From Gammaproteobacteria bacterium (GTDB lineage: Bacteria > Pseudomonadota > Gammaproteobacteria > Steroidobacterales > Steroidobacteraceae): a stretch of 36,617 nt of DNA. Positions 17,932 to 27,734 of the stretch are shown piece by piece (the stretch's first letter is position 1; every line of letters starts with the position of its first letter). A program made the position numbers and the translations under genes. The notes below the pieces were generated by a model that was not told the DNA's origin, made no database searches, and saw only the letters and a program-made list of their open reading frames with translations. The stretch covers positions 1 to 36,617 of the forward strand of contig JAABQQ010000176.1 in NCBI GenBank assembly GCA_011391405.1, read 5' to 3'.

Positions 17932-19764
17932 ATGGAAAAGCCTTCGCCGGATTTCGCGCGTGTGCGCGAACTGAGCCCGCGCCGCAACACCACGCGCTCC
18001 GCGGCCATCCCTGAACTCGTCGACGAGCAGCTCAGGCACTTCTCGATCGACCCGCAGTCCGAATTCGGCCGCCGCATGGCCGACTTCGCCACGCACCTGT
18101 ACGCCGGCAATGCCGCGGCGCACCAGCTGTGGGAAGTGACCCTGCGTGAACTCGCGGATCTCGACCCGCGCGACCGCGTGGCGCGCTTCAATGCCAAGCG
18201 GTTTCTCTGCTTCCAGCTCGCCAAGATCCTCGACACGCTGCAGAACCCGCTGCGCAAGTCGTACCAGTCGCTGCTGCACGATTCGACGCAGTCGGCGATC
18301 AAGGGCCCCTACCCCATCTTCGACAACGTCACGGCGATCTTCAGCGCCACGCCCGTCATCACGCGCACCGCGACGTACCTGTACGCGTGCACCGAGTGGG
18401 TCGAAGACGCCTTCAAGGGGCGCGAGCCGCTGCACGAAATCTACTCGCGACTGCTGAACCCGACTTCGATCAGCCTCGCCAATCACATCGTCGACCTCGA
18501 GGCCGGCCCGCTCGCGGGCGAATACCTCGCCTGGAACTTCAACTCCGGCATGGCTGCAATCGACGCGACGCTGTCGAACCTCGTCGGCTACAACGACGTC
18601 GTGCTGTCGAACCGCAACGTGTACGGCGGCACCTACCAGCTGCTGCACGACTGGTATGCCAAGAAGAGCAACCTCGACGTCGCCGTCGAATGGTTCGACG
18701 GCTTTACCGTGGACGACTTCGGCCGCGCGCTGCAGGCCACCCTGGCAAAACACCGCGATCGCCTCGACCGCGGCCGCCGCATCTACGTCTTCCTGGAGTC
18801 GCCCTGCAACCCGCACGGGTACGTGCTCGACGTGCCGGCGATCTGCCGCGCCGCGCACGAATACGGACTCACGGTCATTTGTGACGCGACCGTCGGCACG
18901 CCGATCCTGCAGCCGGTGCTGCAGCGCAAGGACCCGATGGAGCGCCCCGACTTCGTCATACATTCGTACACCAAGGATCTCGCAGGCACGGGCACCACGA
19001 CCGCCGGCGTCTGCATCGGCCGCAACGAACGCATGTTCATTCCCAAAGGTGACAGCGTCACCACGACGACGCCAGACGGCAAGCCGTGCGTCTATCGCTG
19101 GGACGAAAGCCTGTTCTGGAACGTGTACTACATCAAGGGCGCGTTCCTCGACGCCGACAAGGCATTCGAGGTGATCAACGGCATGCGCACGGTGGAAGTG
19201 CGCGTGCTGCTCAAGGCCATCAATACGATGGTGCTGGCTCGCGCGCTCGCCACCCATCCCGCAATCAACGTGCAGTGCTCTGCGGTCGAAGGCAACGGGA
19301 ATTACGCGCTGCGTGAGCGCTTGATGTACCTCGGACTGCCGGCGCCACTCTTCACGATCGACCTCGACACCGAGATGGGCCGCAGGATTTCACGGCATGC
19401 GTTCCAGCGATTCTTCGACTGCCTCGAACCCGCGTTCGGGCTGCAGGTCACGCTCGGACAGGTGAACACCGTCGTCGTCTGTCCGGCGCTGACGAGCCAT
19501 TCGGAATTGTCCGACGACGCATTGCGCGAGGCAGGCATTTCGCTCACGACGATCCGTATCGCGGTGGGCGACGAAGATCCGCGTGGCTTGCTCGCGCACC
19601 TGATGCAGGCAGCCGAGCTGGCGCTGGAGCCGGAGTGCCCGGGATTCTCGCGCCATTTCGGCCAACCGCAAGCGATCGACGCACTTTACGAGTCGATCTA
19701 CGTCGACGTTCACCGGCGGTACGCGGCCAGCCGACCGCGGATGCAGCAGATGCTGTCGCCGTGA
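17932..19764 (+). CDS. PLP-dependent enzyme of Cys/Met-metabolism (transsulfuration) fold with N-terminal extension
   Basis: A 610-aa cytosolic enzyme. The C-terminal two thirds match the cystathionine gamma-synthase/methionine gamma-lyase fold: LESPCNPHG, CDATVGTP (Asp that contacts the PLP ring nitrogen) and HSYTKDLAGTG with the Schiff-base Lys348, then TTTAGV. Family members are usually about 400 aa with the lysine near 210, so about 140 residues are added at the N-terminus, mostly helical and without a recognised domain. An aromatic and Asn-rich segment (SLFWNVYYIKG) replaces the usual sequence around the active-site entrance. Substrate unknown; a C-S lyase or sulfhydrylase-like reaction is possible. 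It follows the Fnr/Dnr-controlled porin by 29 bp. Confidence 0.82.
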   Translation: MEKPSPDFARVRELSPRRNTTRSAAIPELVDEQLRHFSIDPQSEFGRRMADFATHLYAGNAAAHQLWEVTLRELADLDPRDRVARFNAKRFLCFQLAKILDTLQNPLRKSYQSLLHDSTQSAIKGPYPIFDNVTAIFSATPVITRTATYLYACTEWVEDAFKGREPLHEIYSRLLNPTSISLANHIVDLEAGPLAGEYLAWNFNSGMAAIDATLSNLVGYNDVVLSNRNVYGGTYQLLHDWYAKKSNLDVAVEWFDGFTVDDFGRALQATLAKHRDRLDRGRRIYVFLESPCNPHGYVLDVPAICRAAHEYGLTVICDATVGTPILQPVLQRKDPMERPDFVIHSYTKDLAGTGTTTAGVCIGRNERMFIPKGDSVTTTTPDGKPCVYRWDESLFWNVYYIKGAFLDADKAFEVINGMRTVEVRVLLKAINTMVLARALATHPAINVQCSAVEGNGNYALRERLMYLGLPAPLFTIDLDTEMGRRISRHAFQRFFDCLEPAFGLQVTLGQVNTVVVCPALTSHSELSDDALREAGISLTTIRIAVGDEDPRGLLAHLMQAAELALEPECPGFSRHFGQPQAIDALYESIYVDVHRRYAASRPRMQQMLSP

Positions 19765-19787
19765 AGCCTGGCAGCCATCCGTTCGTC

Positions 19788-21212
19788 ATGCCCGCAGCCC
19801 GAGTCGCGATGCACCCACTGACCCTCCTTGCGCTCAGCGCACTCATGGCAACCATGGCCGGCTGCGGCGGAGGCGGGGGTGGCAACGCCGGTGGCGGCAC
19901 CGGCGGCGGCACGAACGACCCCTGCGGTGAAGCTACCCGCAAGCAATGGGTCCTCAACGTCGCTCGCGAGTGGTACCTGTTTCCGGACCTGCTCCCAGCG
20001 TCAGTGGACATCGCGGGGTACCCGACGGCGGAGGACCTGCTCGATGCATTGACCGCAACGGCCCGGGCGCAAGGCAAGGATCGCTTTTTCAGTTACCTGA
20101 CGACGAAATCCGCTGAGGACTCACTGCTTGGCGAAGGTCAGTTCGTCGGCTTCGGTTTCCGCTCACGCACCGACACCGGCAATCGGCCATTCGTTCTCGA
20201 CGTGTTCGAAGGCAGCCCGGCGGCGGCGGCGGGCCTGCAGCGCGGCGACGAGGTCATCGCCGTCGACCAGGGCAGCGGCTTCGTGCCCGTTTCGCAATCG
20301 CTGGCGGACGGCGCCACCACGTTCACCGACCTGCTTGGAGCCGCCGACGTGGGCATCCAGCGCGGCCTGCGCGTGCTCCGCAACGGACAGGCCATCGAGA
20401 TGCAACTGAGCAAGCGCACGGTAACGATCGACCCGGTCCCGGATTCGTTCGGCACGCGCGTTCTGCCGGTGACCGGGACGACCGGCGTGGGATACCTGAA
20501 CCTGCGCAGCTACATCAGCACGTCCGACCCGCAGTTGCGCACGGCGTTCCAGTCGTTCCGCACGCAGAACGTCCGCGACTTCATCATCGACCTGCGTTAC
20601 AACGGCGGCGGCCTGGTCAGCACGGCCGAACTGATCGACAACCTGCTCGGCGGCGACCGCACTGCCGCCGACACCCAGTACACGATCGTGCATAGCCCGG
20701 GTAAGTCGGGGCAGAACTCCACGGTACGCTTCCAGCCGCAGGCGCAGTCGGTACGGCCCGTGCGCATCGCGTTCCTGACGACCGCCGCAACAGCGTCGGC
20801 AAGCGAGATCAACATCAACGCCATGCATGCCTGGACTGAAGTGGCGATCGTCGGCAGCGACACGTACGGCAAACCCGTCGGCCAGCTCGCCTTCGACCTC
20901 GGCAACGCCTGCACCGACCGGCTGCGCCTCGTCACCTTCAAGACGGTCAATGCGCAGGGTGTCGGCGACTACTATGAGGGACTCGCATCCCGCATGACTT
21001 TTGCGTGCGCGGCGGACGACACGCTGGGCGCCCCGATGGGCGACCCCGCGGACGGCCTGACGCAGGCGGCGCTGCAGTGGATCAACACCGGTGCCTGCGC
21101 CAGCGTGATCAGCTCGTCCGTCGCCGGACAGGCCAAGACCAGCCCGTCGAGCCGGCACCCACCGTCGCGACAACCCTCCGTCGCCGAACGCTGGCTACCC
21201 GGCATCCAGTGA
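19788..21212 (+). CDS. S41 family peptidase, lipoprotein with PDZ domain
   Basis: A 474-aa lipoprotein from the chosen ATG. A signal peptide ends in the lipobox MAGC (Cys26), followed by a Gly-rich tether. A small helical N-domain, a PDZ domain (VLDVFEGSPAAAAGLQRGDE) and the C-terminal-processing-protease core follow. The Ser nucleophile lies in TASASEI and the Lys partner in DTYGKPVGQ, with substrate-groove strands FIIDLRYNGGG. It would cleave periplasmic or outer-membrane-associated proteins near their C-termini. Starts are ambiguous: GTG 19761 overlaps the upstream stop (GTGA), ATG 19788, or ATG 19809; all give a usable lipoprotein signal. Its 3' end overlaps the convergent methyltransferase gene by 18 bp. 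Confidence 0.88.
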   Translation: MPAARVAMHPLTLLALSALMATMAGCGGGGGGNAGGGTGGGTNDPCGEATRKQWVLNVAREWYLFPDLLPASVDIAGYPTAEDLLDALTATARAQGKDRFFSYLTTKSAEDSLLGEGQFVGFGFRSRTDTGNRPFVLDVFEGSPAAAAGLQRGDEVIAVDQGSGFVPVSQSLADGATTFTDLLGAADVGIQRGLRVLRNGQAIEMQLSKRTVTIDPVPDSFGTRVLPVTGTTGVGYLNLRSYISTSDPQLRTAFQSFRTQNVRDFIIDLRYNGGGLVSTAELIDNLLGGDRTAADTQYTIVHSPGKSGQNSTVRFQPQAQSVRPVRIAFLTTAATASASEININAMHAWTEVAIVGSDTYGKPVGQLAFDLGNACTDRLRLVTFKTVNAQGVGDYYEGLASRMTFACAADDTLGAPMGDPADGLTQAALQWINTGACASVISSSVAGQAKTSPSSRHPPSRQPSVAERWLPGIQ

Positions 21213-22319
21213 CCGGTCAAGCGTGAGCAGGGCCAGGCACTCGACGTGATGCGTGCCGGGAAAAAAGTCGAATGGCGCGATCGAACTCACCTCGTAACCC
21301 GCCGCCTCGAACACGGCGAGGTCCCGCGCGAGTGTCCCGGCACTGCACGAAAGGTAGGCAATCCGGTCCGGGCGCAAGTCGCGCGCCAGCGCTTCGAGCA
21401 GTGCCGGCTCCAGGCCCGAGCGCGGCGGGTTGACGTAGCAGGCACGGCGGGAATGATTGCCGTCGTGCCACCACTCCCGCGCCTGCGGCATGCGCTGCTC
21501 GCACGTTCCACGCAGCACCACGGCACCGGGCGCATTGATGCGCGCGCAGTCGACCGCGCCGCCGGCGAGTTCGACGCCGAACGCTGACGCACCCGCCTGC
21601 AGCCATTGCCGCAGCGTCGAGCCGATCCCGCAGTACAGGTCGAGCACCGCGACGCCAGGGGCTGGGTCGAGATGATCGCGGGCCAGCGCGACTGCCTGCG
21701 CATGCAGGTCGGGCAGCAGTTGCTGGAACGCAGCCGGTCCGTGCACCAGCCCTGCCGCGTCGAGCGAGATCGGTGCGCCCCAGGCCAGGTGCCAGCCCGA
21801 GCGCGCAAACAGCTTGCGGCCGGCCGAGGCATGGCAATGCACCCAGAGTCCCTCGACGCCGGTCGCTGACAGTCCCGCGCGCAGCATATCGAGGTCGGCG
21901 GGCTCGTAGTTCCTTGCCTTGACGATCAGGGTCGCCTGCCCGCCCGCGACATGCAGATACGCAAGCGGAAAATTCGCGTGGGCAGGCAACGTGGCCCGCA
22001 GCAACGCAACGAGCTTGTTGACGCGCGCCGAATGCACGGGACACTCAGGGATCGGGATCAGTTCGTCGCGCCGCATCATCCCGAACCGCCAGCCAGCTGC
22101 TCCATCACAGCGTGCATTCAGGGTGACGCGATCACGATAGCCGAAGCGCTGGTCCTCTTGCACCGAACGCACGGGTTGCAGCACGTGTCCCCAGCGTTGC
22201 AGGACGCGCTGCAGGTACCCCTGTTTCTGCGTGACGCTCGCAGACACGGTCAGCGTGCGATGGCGGCAGCCGCGGCAGTCGGGCTCGCAGCCGGCAGGTA
22301 AGGTTTGTTGTACGCTCAC
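21195..22319 (-). CDS. RNA (uracil-C5)-methyltransferase, RlmC/TrmA family
   Basis: A 374-aa cytosolic SAM-dependent enzyme making 5-methyluridine in RNA. The N-terminus carries Cys11, Cys15 and Cys18 for a [4Fe-4S] cluster, with the fourth cysteine probably in the later ECPVH. The SAM site is DLYCGIGS; the NPPRSGLEP motif and the catalytic Cys in YLSCSAGTLARDL follow. Absence of an N-terminal TRAM domain and length near 375 aa favour RlmC (23S rRNA U747) over RlmD, but TrmA-like relatives cannot be excluded. The start GTG 22317-22319 is chosen because the cysteine cluster begins just after it; the frame is open to 22412. It is divergent from the dehydratase with about 50 bp between starts. 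Confidence 0.85.
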   Translation of the reverse strand: MSVQQTLPAGCEPDCRGCRHRTLTVSASVTQKQGYLQRVLQRWGHVLQPVRSVQEDQRFGYRDRVTLNARCDGAAGWRFGMMRRDELIPIPECPVHSARVNKLVALLRATLPAHANFPLAYLHVAGGQATLIVKARNYEPADLDMLRAGLSATGVEGLWVHCHASAGRKLFARSGWHLAWGAPISLDAAGLVHGPAAFQQLLPDLHAQAVALARDHLDPAPGVAVLDLYCGIGSTLRQWLQAGASAFGVELAGGAVDCARINAPGAVVLRGTCEQRMPQAREWWHDGNHSRRACYVNPPRSGLEPALLEALARDLRPDRIAYLSCSAGTLARDLAVFEAAGYEVSSIAPFDFFPGTHHVECLALLTLDRSLDAG

Positions 22320-22369
22320 GCGTCTATGGTGCGACGATTCGCCCTGCACCGACAGGGGACCCCCGGCCC

Positions 22370-23353
22370 ATGACCCGCATTCCCGATTTCGACGACGTCC
22401 GCGCCGCTGCACGCCGGCTCGAAGGACACGCTCGTCGCACTCCCCTGCTCGCTGACACGCCGCTCGACGGACTGACCGGCGGACGCGTCCTGCTCAAGCT
22501 GGAGACGTTGCAGCACACCGGATCGTTCAAGTTCCGGGGCGCCTGGAACCGGCTGGTGCAGTTGAACGAAACCGAGCGGGCCGCCGGCGTCGTCGCCTTT
22601 TCGTCGGGCAACCACGCCCAGGGCGTGGCCGAGGCCGCCCGGCGTCTCGGTATCCACGCGACGATCGTGATGCCGTCCGATGCCCCGAGGATCAAGCTGC
22701 AGAACACGCGGAACATGGGCGCTGCAATCGTCGAGTACGACCGCGTGCGCGAGAGTCGCGAGCAGATCGCAGCCAAGCTCGCTAACGAACGGGGCGCGAC
22801 GCTGGTGCCGTCGTACGACGACCCGGACATCATTGCGGGACAGGGCACGACGGGCCTCGAGATCGCGGAACAGGCGGCCGAACACGGCCTGACGCTCGAT
22901 GACGTGGTCGTCTGCTGCAGCGGCGGCGGACTCACGGCAGGGATAGCCATTGCGATTGCCCAGCTCGCACCGCAGGCAGGTGTGTGGACGGCCGAGCCCG
23001 CGGCGTACGACGATCACCGTCGATCGCTGGCCGCGGGCCGGCGCCAGCGCAATGAGCCGGGTGCACCGCAGTCGATTTGCGATGCACTGCTCGCCCCGAT
23101 CCCCGGCGAACTCACGTTCGCGATCAACCAGCCGCTGCTGCGTGGCGGACTCGCAGTGTCCGACGACGAGGTACGGCAGGCCATCGTGTTCGCGGCACGC
23201 ACGCTGAAGCTCGTCGTCGAGCCCGGCGGCGCTGTGGCGCTCGCAGCCGTACTCGCCGGCAAACTCGACGTCCGCGGACGCACTGTTGCGGTGACGCTGT
23301 CAGGTGGCAATATCGAGGACGCGCTGCTCACCGAACTCCTGAAGACGAGCTGA
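22370..23353 (+). CDS. threonine/serine dehydratase-like PLP enzyme
   Basis: A 327-aa fold-type II PLP enzyme. The Schiff-base Lys54 is in GSFKFRGA, the substrate loop is SSGNHAQGVA, and the phosphate-binding glycine loop is CSGGGLTAG. The C-terminal SGGN motif that holds the pyridine ring is present. There is no C-terminal ACT regulatory domain, so it belongs to the short catabolic threonine dehydratase/serine racemase group rather than biosynthetic IlvA. It would deaminate L-threonine or serine to the oxo acid, or racemize serine. ATG 22370 is favoured by conservation and follows GGGGAC. Confidence 0.92.
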   Translation: MTRIPDFDDVRAAARRLEGHARRTPLLADTPLDGLTGGRVLLKLETLQHTGSFKFRGAWNRLVQLNETERAAGVVAFSSGNHAQGVAEAARRLGIHATIVMPSDAPRIKLQNTRNMGAAIVEYDRVRESREQIAAKLANERGATLVPSYDDPDIIAGQGTTGLEIAEQAAEHGLTLDDVVVCCSGGGLTAGIAIAIAQLAPQAGVWTAEPAAYDDHRRSLAAGRRQRNEPGAPQSICDALLAPIPGELTFAINQPLLRGGLAVSDDEVRQAIVFAARTLKLVVEPGGAVALAAVLAGKLDVRGRTVAVTLSGGNIEDALLTELLKTS

Positions 23354-23415
23354 CCGCGCCTGCAACCTTTCGCACTCGTCCGCCGCCCACCAGAACTTCC
23401 ATCGAGGCCATCCGA

Positions 23416-24186
23416 ATGCTCCAGACCTGGCTGCACGCCCTGCCCTTCCTGCTCGGCGCAGGGTTCCTGACCTGGCTCGTGAGCGTCCAGCTCCGCAACG
23501 TCACGATCGTCGACACGCTGTGGTCGCTGATGTTCGTGATCGCCGCCTTCAGCTACGCAGCGAGCACGATGCCGCCCGGGCCGCGCGCACAACTGGTGCT
23601 GGTGCTGGTCACGGTGTGGGGTCTGCGGCTGGCCATCTACCTCGGACGGCGCAACTTCGGCCACGAAGAAGACCGGCGCTACCAGAAGATCCGCCGCCGC
23701 AACGAACCGGGATTCGCGTGGAAGAGCCTGTACCTCGTGTTCGGCCTGCAAGCCGTCCTCGCCTGGGTGATCTCGCTGCCGCTGCTCGGCGCCATCGCCG
23801 GTGACGCGAGCCCCCTCGGCTGGCTTGATTACGCCGGCGCCTCACTCTGCCTGGTCGGCTTGTACTTCGAGGCCGTGGGCGACTGGCAACTCACTCGTTT
23901 CAAGGCAAATCCGGCCAATGCCGGGCAGGTGATGGACCGGGGGCTGTGGGGCCTCACGCGCCATCCTAATTATTTCGGCGATTTCTGTGTCTGGTGGGGC
24001 TTCGGCCTGGTGGCGCTCGCGGCGGGCGCCTGGTGGTCATTGCTCGGCCCTGCGCTCATGAGCGTGCTGCTGCTGCGAGTCTCGGGCGTGACCCTGCTCG
24101 AGCGGGACATCGGCAAGCGGCGACCCGGCTACGCCGAATACATCCGGCGCACCAACGCCTTCTTTCCGGGACCCCGGCGTCCCTGA
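23416..24186 (+). CDS. DUF1295 / steroid 5-alpha-reductase-like membrane protein
   Basis: A 256-aa inner-membrane protein with about six helices. The DUF1295 hallmarks are present: LWGLTRHPNYFGDFCVWWG, then a C-terminal RRPGYAEYIRRTNAFFPGP. The fold is shared by steroid 5-alpha reductases and isoprenylcysteine methyltransferases; the bacterial proteins have no firmly assigned substrate, although some act on lipids. ATG 23416 begins the first hydrophobic helix; the frame is open upstream inside the previous gene, which I regard as non-coding shadow. It lies 62 bp after the dehydratase stop. Confidence 0.88.
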   Translation: MLQTWLHALPFLLGAGFLTWLVSVQLRNVTIVDTLWSLMFVIAAFSYAASTMPPGPRAQLVLVLVTVWGLRLAIYLGRRNFGHEEDRRYQKIRRRNEPGFAWKSLYLVFGLQAVLAWVISLPLLGAIAGDASPLGWLDYAGASLCLVGLYFEAVGDWQLTRFKANPANAGQVMDRGLWGLTRHPNYFGDFCVWWGFGLVALAAGAWWSLLGPALMSVLLLRVSGVTLLERDIGKRRPGYAEYIRRTNAFFPGPRRP

Positions 24187-24224
24187 AATACACGACTGAC
24201 GGGCGGCGCGGCCGGTAATTCCCC

Positions 24225-24254
24225 TTGTCGCGGGGACCTCGCGCTGCCTAGAGT
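24225..24254 (+). promoter_or_regulatory. possible promoter giving a leaderless crbS-like mRNA
   Basis: TTGTCG (24225-24230), 18-bp spacer, TAGAGT (24249-24254), ending six bases before ATG 24261. Transcription would begin at the start codon, and no Shine-Dalgarno sequence precedes it. The same geometry occurs before the PLP enzyme gene. Confidence 0.4.
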
Positions 24255-24260
24255 TGCGCG

Positions 24261-27200
24261 ATGGTCTCGGGCTTCCTGCTCTCGGCGCTCGCCATCGGCT
24301 ACCTGCTGGTGCTGTTCGGCGTCGCGTTCTACGGCGAGCGTCGTTCGGTGTACCCGGGTCACGCGCGCCTGCGGCCGTGGATCTACAGCCTGGCCCTTGG
24401 CGTCTACTGCACGACGTGGACGTTTTTTGGTGCCGTGGGCACCGCCGTCCGCGACGGCTGGACGTACGTTCCGATCTACCTGGGTCCGGCGCTGGTGCTG
24501 CTGTTCGGCCTGCCGTTCCTGCAGCGGCTGGTTGCGATCGTCCGGGCCCACAACATCACGTCGATCGCTGACCTGATTTCGTCCCGCTTCGGCAAGAGCC
24601 CGACCCTCGCCGCGCTCGTCGCCGTGATCGCGCTGACTGCCGGTGTGCCGTACCTGGCACTGCAATACAAGGCCGTCGGCACCAGCATCGACGTGCTGAC
24701 CGGTTCGATGGGCGCGAACCCCGCGTGGTACGCGGATACCGCGCTATGGGTGGCGCTCATGATGGCGGTCTTCGCCATGCTGTTCGGCACGCGCCGACTC
24801 GACGCCACCGAGCACCACGAAGGCGTGATGCTGGCCATCGCGTTCGAGTCGATCGTAAAACTGGTCGCGTTTGCGTCCGTCGGCGTCTTCGCCTTGCTGC
24901 ACCTCGACACAGCGCCGGCAATTTCCGCGACGCGACTGGGCACGCTCGCCCACGCGTTCCCCGCCGACTTCTTCATGACGACGGCGCTCGCGGCCGCTGC
25001 CATCTTCTGCCTGCCGCGGCAATTCCTCGCCGGCATCGTCGAATGCGCCGATCCGCAGGACTTGCGCACCGCGCGCATCGTGTTCACCGCCTACCTTGCC
25101 GCCTTCACCTTGCTGGTCGTGCCGGTGGTGCTGGCCGGTCTGGGTGAGGGACTCGCGCCGGCCGGCAATCCCGATTTCCTGGTACTCACGCTGCCGATGA
25201 CGAGCAACGTCCCGTCGCTCGCCATCATCGCCTTCCTTGGTGGCCTGTCGGCTGCCACGGCCATGGTGATCGTGTCGAGCATCGCGCTCGCCACGATGAT
25301 CACGAACGACCTCGTGATGCCGGTGCTCTGGCGCAGCCGGTGGCTCAAGCCGACGGAAGGCAGCGACATCGGCCGTGGCGTGCTGTGGCTGCGTCGCGTC
25401 GCGATCCTGCTGCTGGCACTGCTCGCGTACGCCTATCACCGCAACACGGTCGTACCCGCGAGCCTCGCCTCGATCGGTCTGCTCGCCTTCGCCGCTGTGG
25501 CGCAGTTCGCGCCGCCGATCCTCGCCGGACTGTACTGGCGACGCGCCACCCGCAGCGCCGTGTTCTGGGGCCTCGCGACGGGATTCGTGTTGTGGACCTA
25601 CACCCTGCTGCTGCCGAATTTCAGTCCAGGGGGCCTGTCCGGCGCGGCCAGTCTCGGCGCGTATGGGAGCTTTCGGTTCCTCTACGAAGGGTCCTTGCTC
25701 GCCCACATGAGCCCGGTGACCAGCGGCGCCTTGCTCGCGCTGGGCGGCAATGTCGCGGTGCTGGTCGGGCTGTCCCTGCTGGGGCGCACGTCGCTGCGTG
25801 ACCGCATGGCAGCGACCCAGTTCGTGCGACCGGCCGTGCCCGCGCCTGCAACGCCAGCCGTGTCGAGCGCAAGAGTCGGCGACGTGCTGGCGATTGCGGA
25901 ACGCATCGTCGGCAACACAGCGGCGGAAGCTTCGCTACGCGAGTATTTCCTGCAGACCTTGCGGCCGTTGCCCCGGCACACGGACCCGGCCGATCGCGGA
26001 CTCATGCAGCACATGGAACGCATGCTCGCCGGCGCGATCGGTGCGTCGTCAGCCCGTCTCATGTTCACCCACGCGTTGCGCGGACGCGGTCTCGCCGCCG
26101 AGGAAGTCGCGGAACTGCTCGATGAAACCTCGCAGGAACTGCGCTTCAGCCGCCAGCTGCTGCAGGCGACGATGGAAAACGTGGCGCAGGGCATCTCGGT
26201 GGCCGACAGCGAAGCCCGGCTGGTCGCCTGGAACGGCCGTTACCTGGAGATGTTCGACTACCCGCCGGACATGATCCGCATCGGCCGCCCGGTCGCCGAC
26301 CTGATCCGGTGGAACGCGATGCGTGGCGAGTTCGGCGCTACCGATCCCGAGGAAGAGATCCGCAAGCGCATCGACCACATGCGGGCCGGCACGCGCTACG
26401 TGATCCAACGCCAGCGCCGCAACGGGCGCGTGTACGAAATGCGTGGCCAGCCCATGCCCGACGGCGGCTACGTCACGACCTACACCGACATCACGGAATT
26501 CAAGCACAACGAGCAGCAGCTGCTCGAGGCCAAGCAGACGCTGGAGCAGCGCGTATCCGAACGCACGCAGGCACTGTCGATCGCGCTGCAGGCCGAGGCC
26601 GCGGCCAAGCTCGCCGCCGAACAGGCCAATGCCACCAAGACGCGGTTCGTCGCCGCCGCGAGCCACGACTTGCTGCAGCCATTGAACGCCGCTCGCCTGT
26701 TTGCCTCCGCGTTGAGCGATGCACCGACCGATGCGGGTTCCGTGCGCGAGATCGCAGGACGCATCGAAGGCTCGCTGCGCGCAGCCGAGGAAGTGCTCGA
26801 CGACATGCTCGACATCGCCCGCCTGGAAAGCGGCTCGATGCGAACCGAGATCACGGTGTTCGCCCTCGACGACGTCTTCGTGGACCTAGAAAGGCAGTTC
26901 TCCCCGGTTGCGGCGCGACGCAACCTGCGGCTGCACATCCGCCGCACGCGGCTGCACGTGCGCAGTGACCGCGTGCTGGCGCGGCGCCTGCTGCAGAACC
27001 TGGTGTCAAACGCTCTGCGCTACACGCAGCGCGGCGGCGTGGTCGTCGGCTGCCGGCGGCACGGGAGGCGTGTCGAGGTGCAGGTCTGGGACACCGGTCC
27101 GGGCATCGCCGAACAGCACCGCAAAGTGATCTTCGATGAGTTCCGCGGGCTCGACCGCCCTTCGCCCTGGGGCGAGAAAGGGCTCGGGCTGGGCCTGGCG

Positions 27201-27734
27201 ATCTGCGACCGCATCGCGCGCGTGCTGCAACTCGACCTGAGCCTGCGCTCGGAAGTGGGTCGTGGCTCGATGTTCAGCGTGCAGCTCGAGGTTGCCGCAA
27301 GGCTGGCGCCTGCACCCGCGGGTGAGCCTGTGCCGGCTTCGCCCGCGAGCCTCGTCGGCGGCACGGTGCTCTGCGTCGACGACGAGGAGGCGATCCTCGA
27401 CGGCATGCAAACGCTGCTCGAACGCTGGGGCCTGCGCGTGCTGCGCGCCAGCACCGCCGAGGAAGCCCGCAGCGCATTCATGCAGCACTCGCCCGACGTT
27501 GTCCTCGCGGACTACCGGCTCGGCGATGGCGATTGCGACGGGCTCGAACTGCTGCAGTCACTGCGCGCCGGAGGGGTGGCGTACGCGCCGGCTGCGCTCG
27601 TGACGGCCGACCACGGCGCAGAGGTCGCGGAACGCGCACGCTTGCTCGGCTACAAGGTACTGCGCAAACCGGTGAAACCTGCCGCCCTGCGCGGCCTGCT
27701 CGGCGCGCTGCTCGCCATGGCGAGTCGCGGTTAG
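24261..27734 (+). CDS. crbS: hybrid sensor histidine kinase with sodium/solute symporter domain, CrbS/MxtR-like
   Basis: A 1157-aa inner-membrane sensor. An N-terminal SSS/SLC5-type transporter domain with 12-13 helices occupies about residues 1-510, a linker of STAC type about 540-620, a PAS domain about 640-750 (NVAQGISVADSE), a coiled coil, then the HisKA box ASHDLLQPLNAAR with phospho-accepting His802, an ATPase domain (DTGPGIAEQ, GLGLGLAI) and a receiver with phospho-accepting Asp1084 (LADYRLGDGD). This domain order is that of CrbS/MxtR, the kinase of the acetate switch that controls acetyl-CoA synthetase in vibrios and pseudomonads. The convergent LuxR-type regulator supports this. Whether the transporter part moves a solute or only senses it is not known. 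Confidence 0.88.
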   Translation: MVSGFLLSALAIGYLLVLFGVAFYGERRSVYPGHARLRPWIYSLALGVYCTTWTFFGAVGTAVRDGWTYVPIYLGPALVLLFGLPFLQRLVAIVRAHNITSIADLISSRFGKSPTLAALVAVIALTAGVPYLALQYKAVGTSIDVLTGSMGANPAWYADTALWVALMMAVFAMLFGTRRLDATEHHEGVMLAIAFESIVKLVAFASVGVFALLHLDTAPAISATRLGTLAHAFPADFFMTTALAAAAIFCLPRQFLAGIVECADPQDLRTARIVFTAYLAAFTLLVVPVVLAGLGEGLAPAGNPDFLVLTLPMTSNVPSLAIIAFLGGLSAATAMVIVSSIALATMITNDLVMPVLWRSRWLKPTEGSDIGRGVLWLRRVAILLLALLAYAYHRNTVVPASLASIGLLAFAAVAQFAPPILAGLYWRRATRSAVFWGLATGFVLWTYTLLLPNFSPGGLSGAASLGAYGSFRFLYEGSLLAHMSPVTSGALLALGGNVAVLVGLSLLGRTSLRDRMAATQFVRPAVPAPATPAVSSARVGDVLAIAERIVGNTAAEASLREYFLQTLRPLPRHTDPADRGLMQHMERMLAGAIGASSARLMFTHALRGRGLAAEEVAELLDETSQELRFSRQLLQATMENVAQGISVADSEARLVAWNGRYLEMFDYPPDMIRIGRPVADLIRWNAMRGEFGATDPEEEIRKRIDHMRAGTRYVIQRQRRNGRVYEMRGQPMPDGGYVTTYTDITEFKHNEQQLLEAKQTLEQRVSERTQALSIALQAEAAAKLAAEQANATKTRFVAAASHDLLQPLNAARLFASALSDAPTDAGSVREIAGRIEGSLRAAEEVLDDMLDIARLESGSMRTEITVFALDDVFVDLERQFSPVAARRNLRLHIRRTRLHVRSDRVLARRLLQNLVSNALRYTQRGGVVVGCRRHGRRVEVQVWDTGPGIAEQHRKVIFDEFRGLDRPSPWGEKGLGLGLAICDRIARVLQLDLSLRSEVGRGSMFSVQLEVAARLAPAPAGEPVPASPASLVGGTVLCVDDEEAILDGMQTLLERWGLRVLRASTAEEARSAFMQHSPDVVLADYRLGDGDCDGLELLQSLRAGGVAYAPAALVTADHGAEVAERARLLGYKVLRKPVKPAALRGLLGALLAMASRG

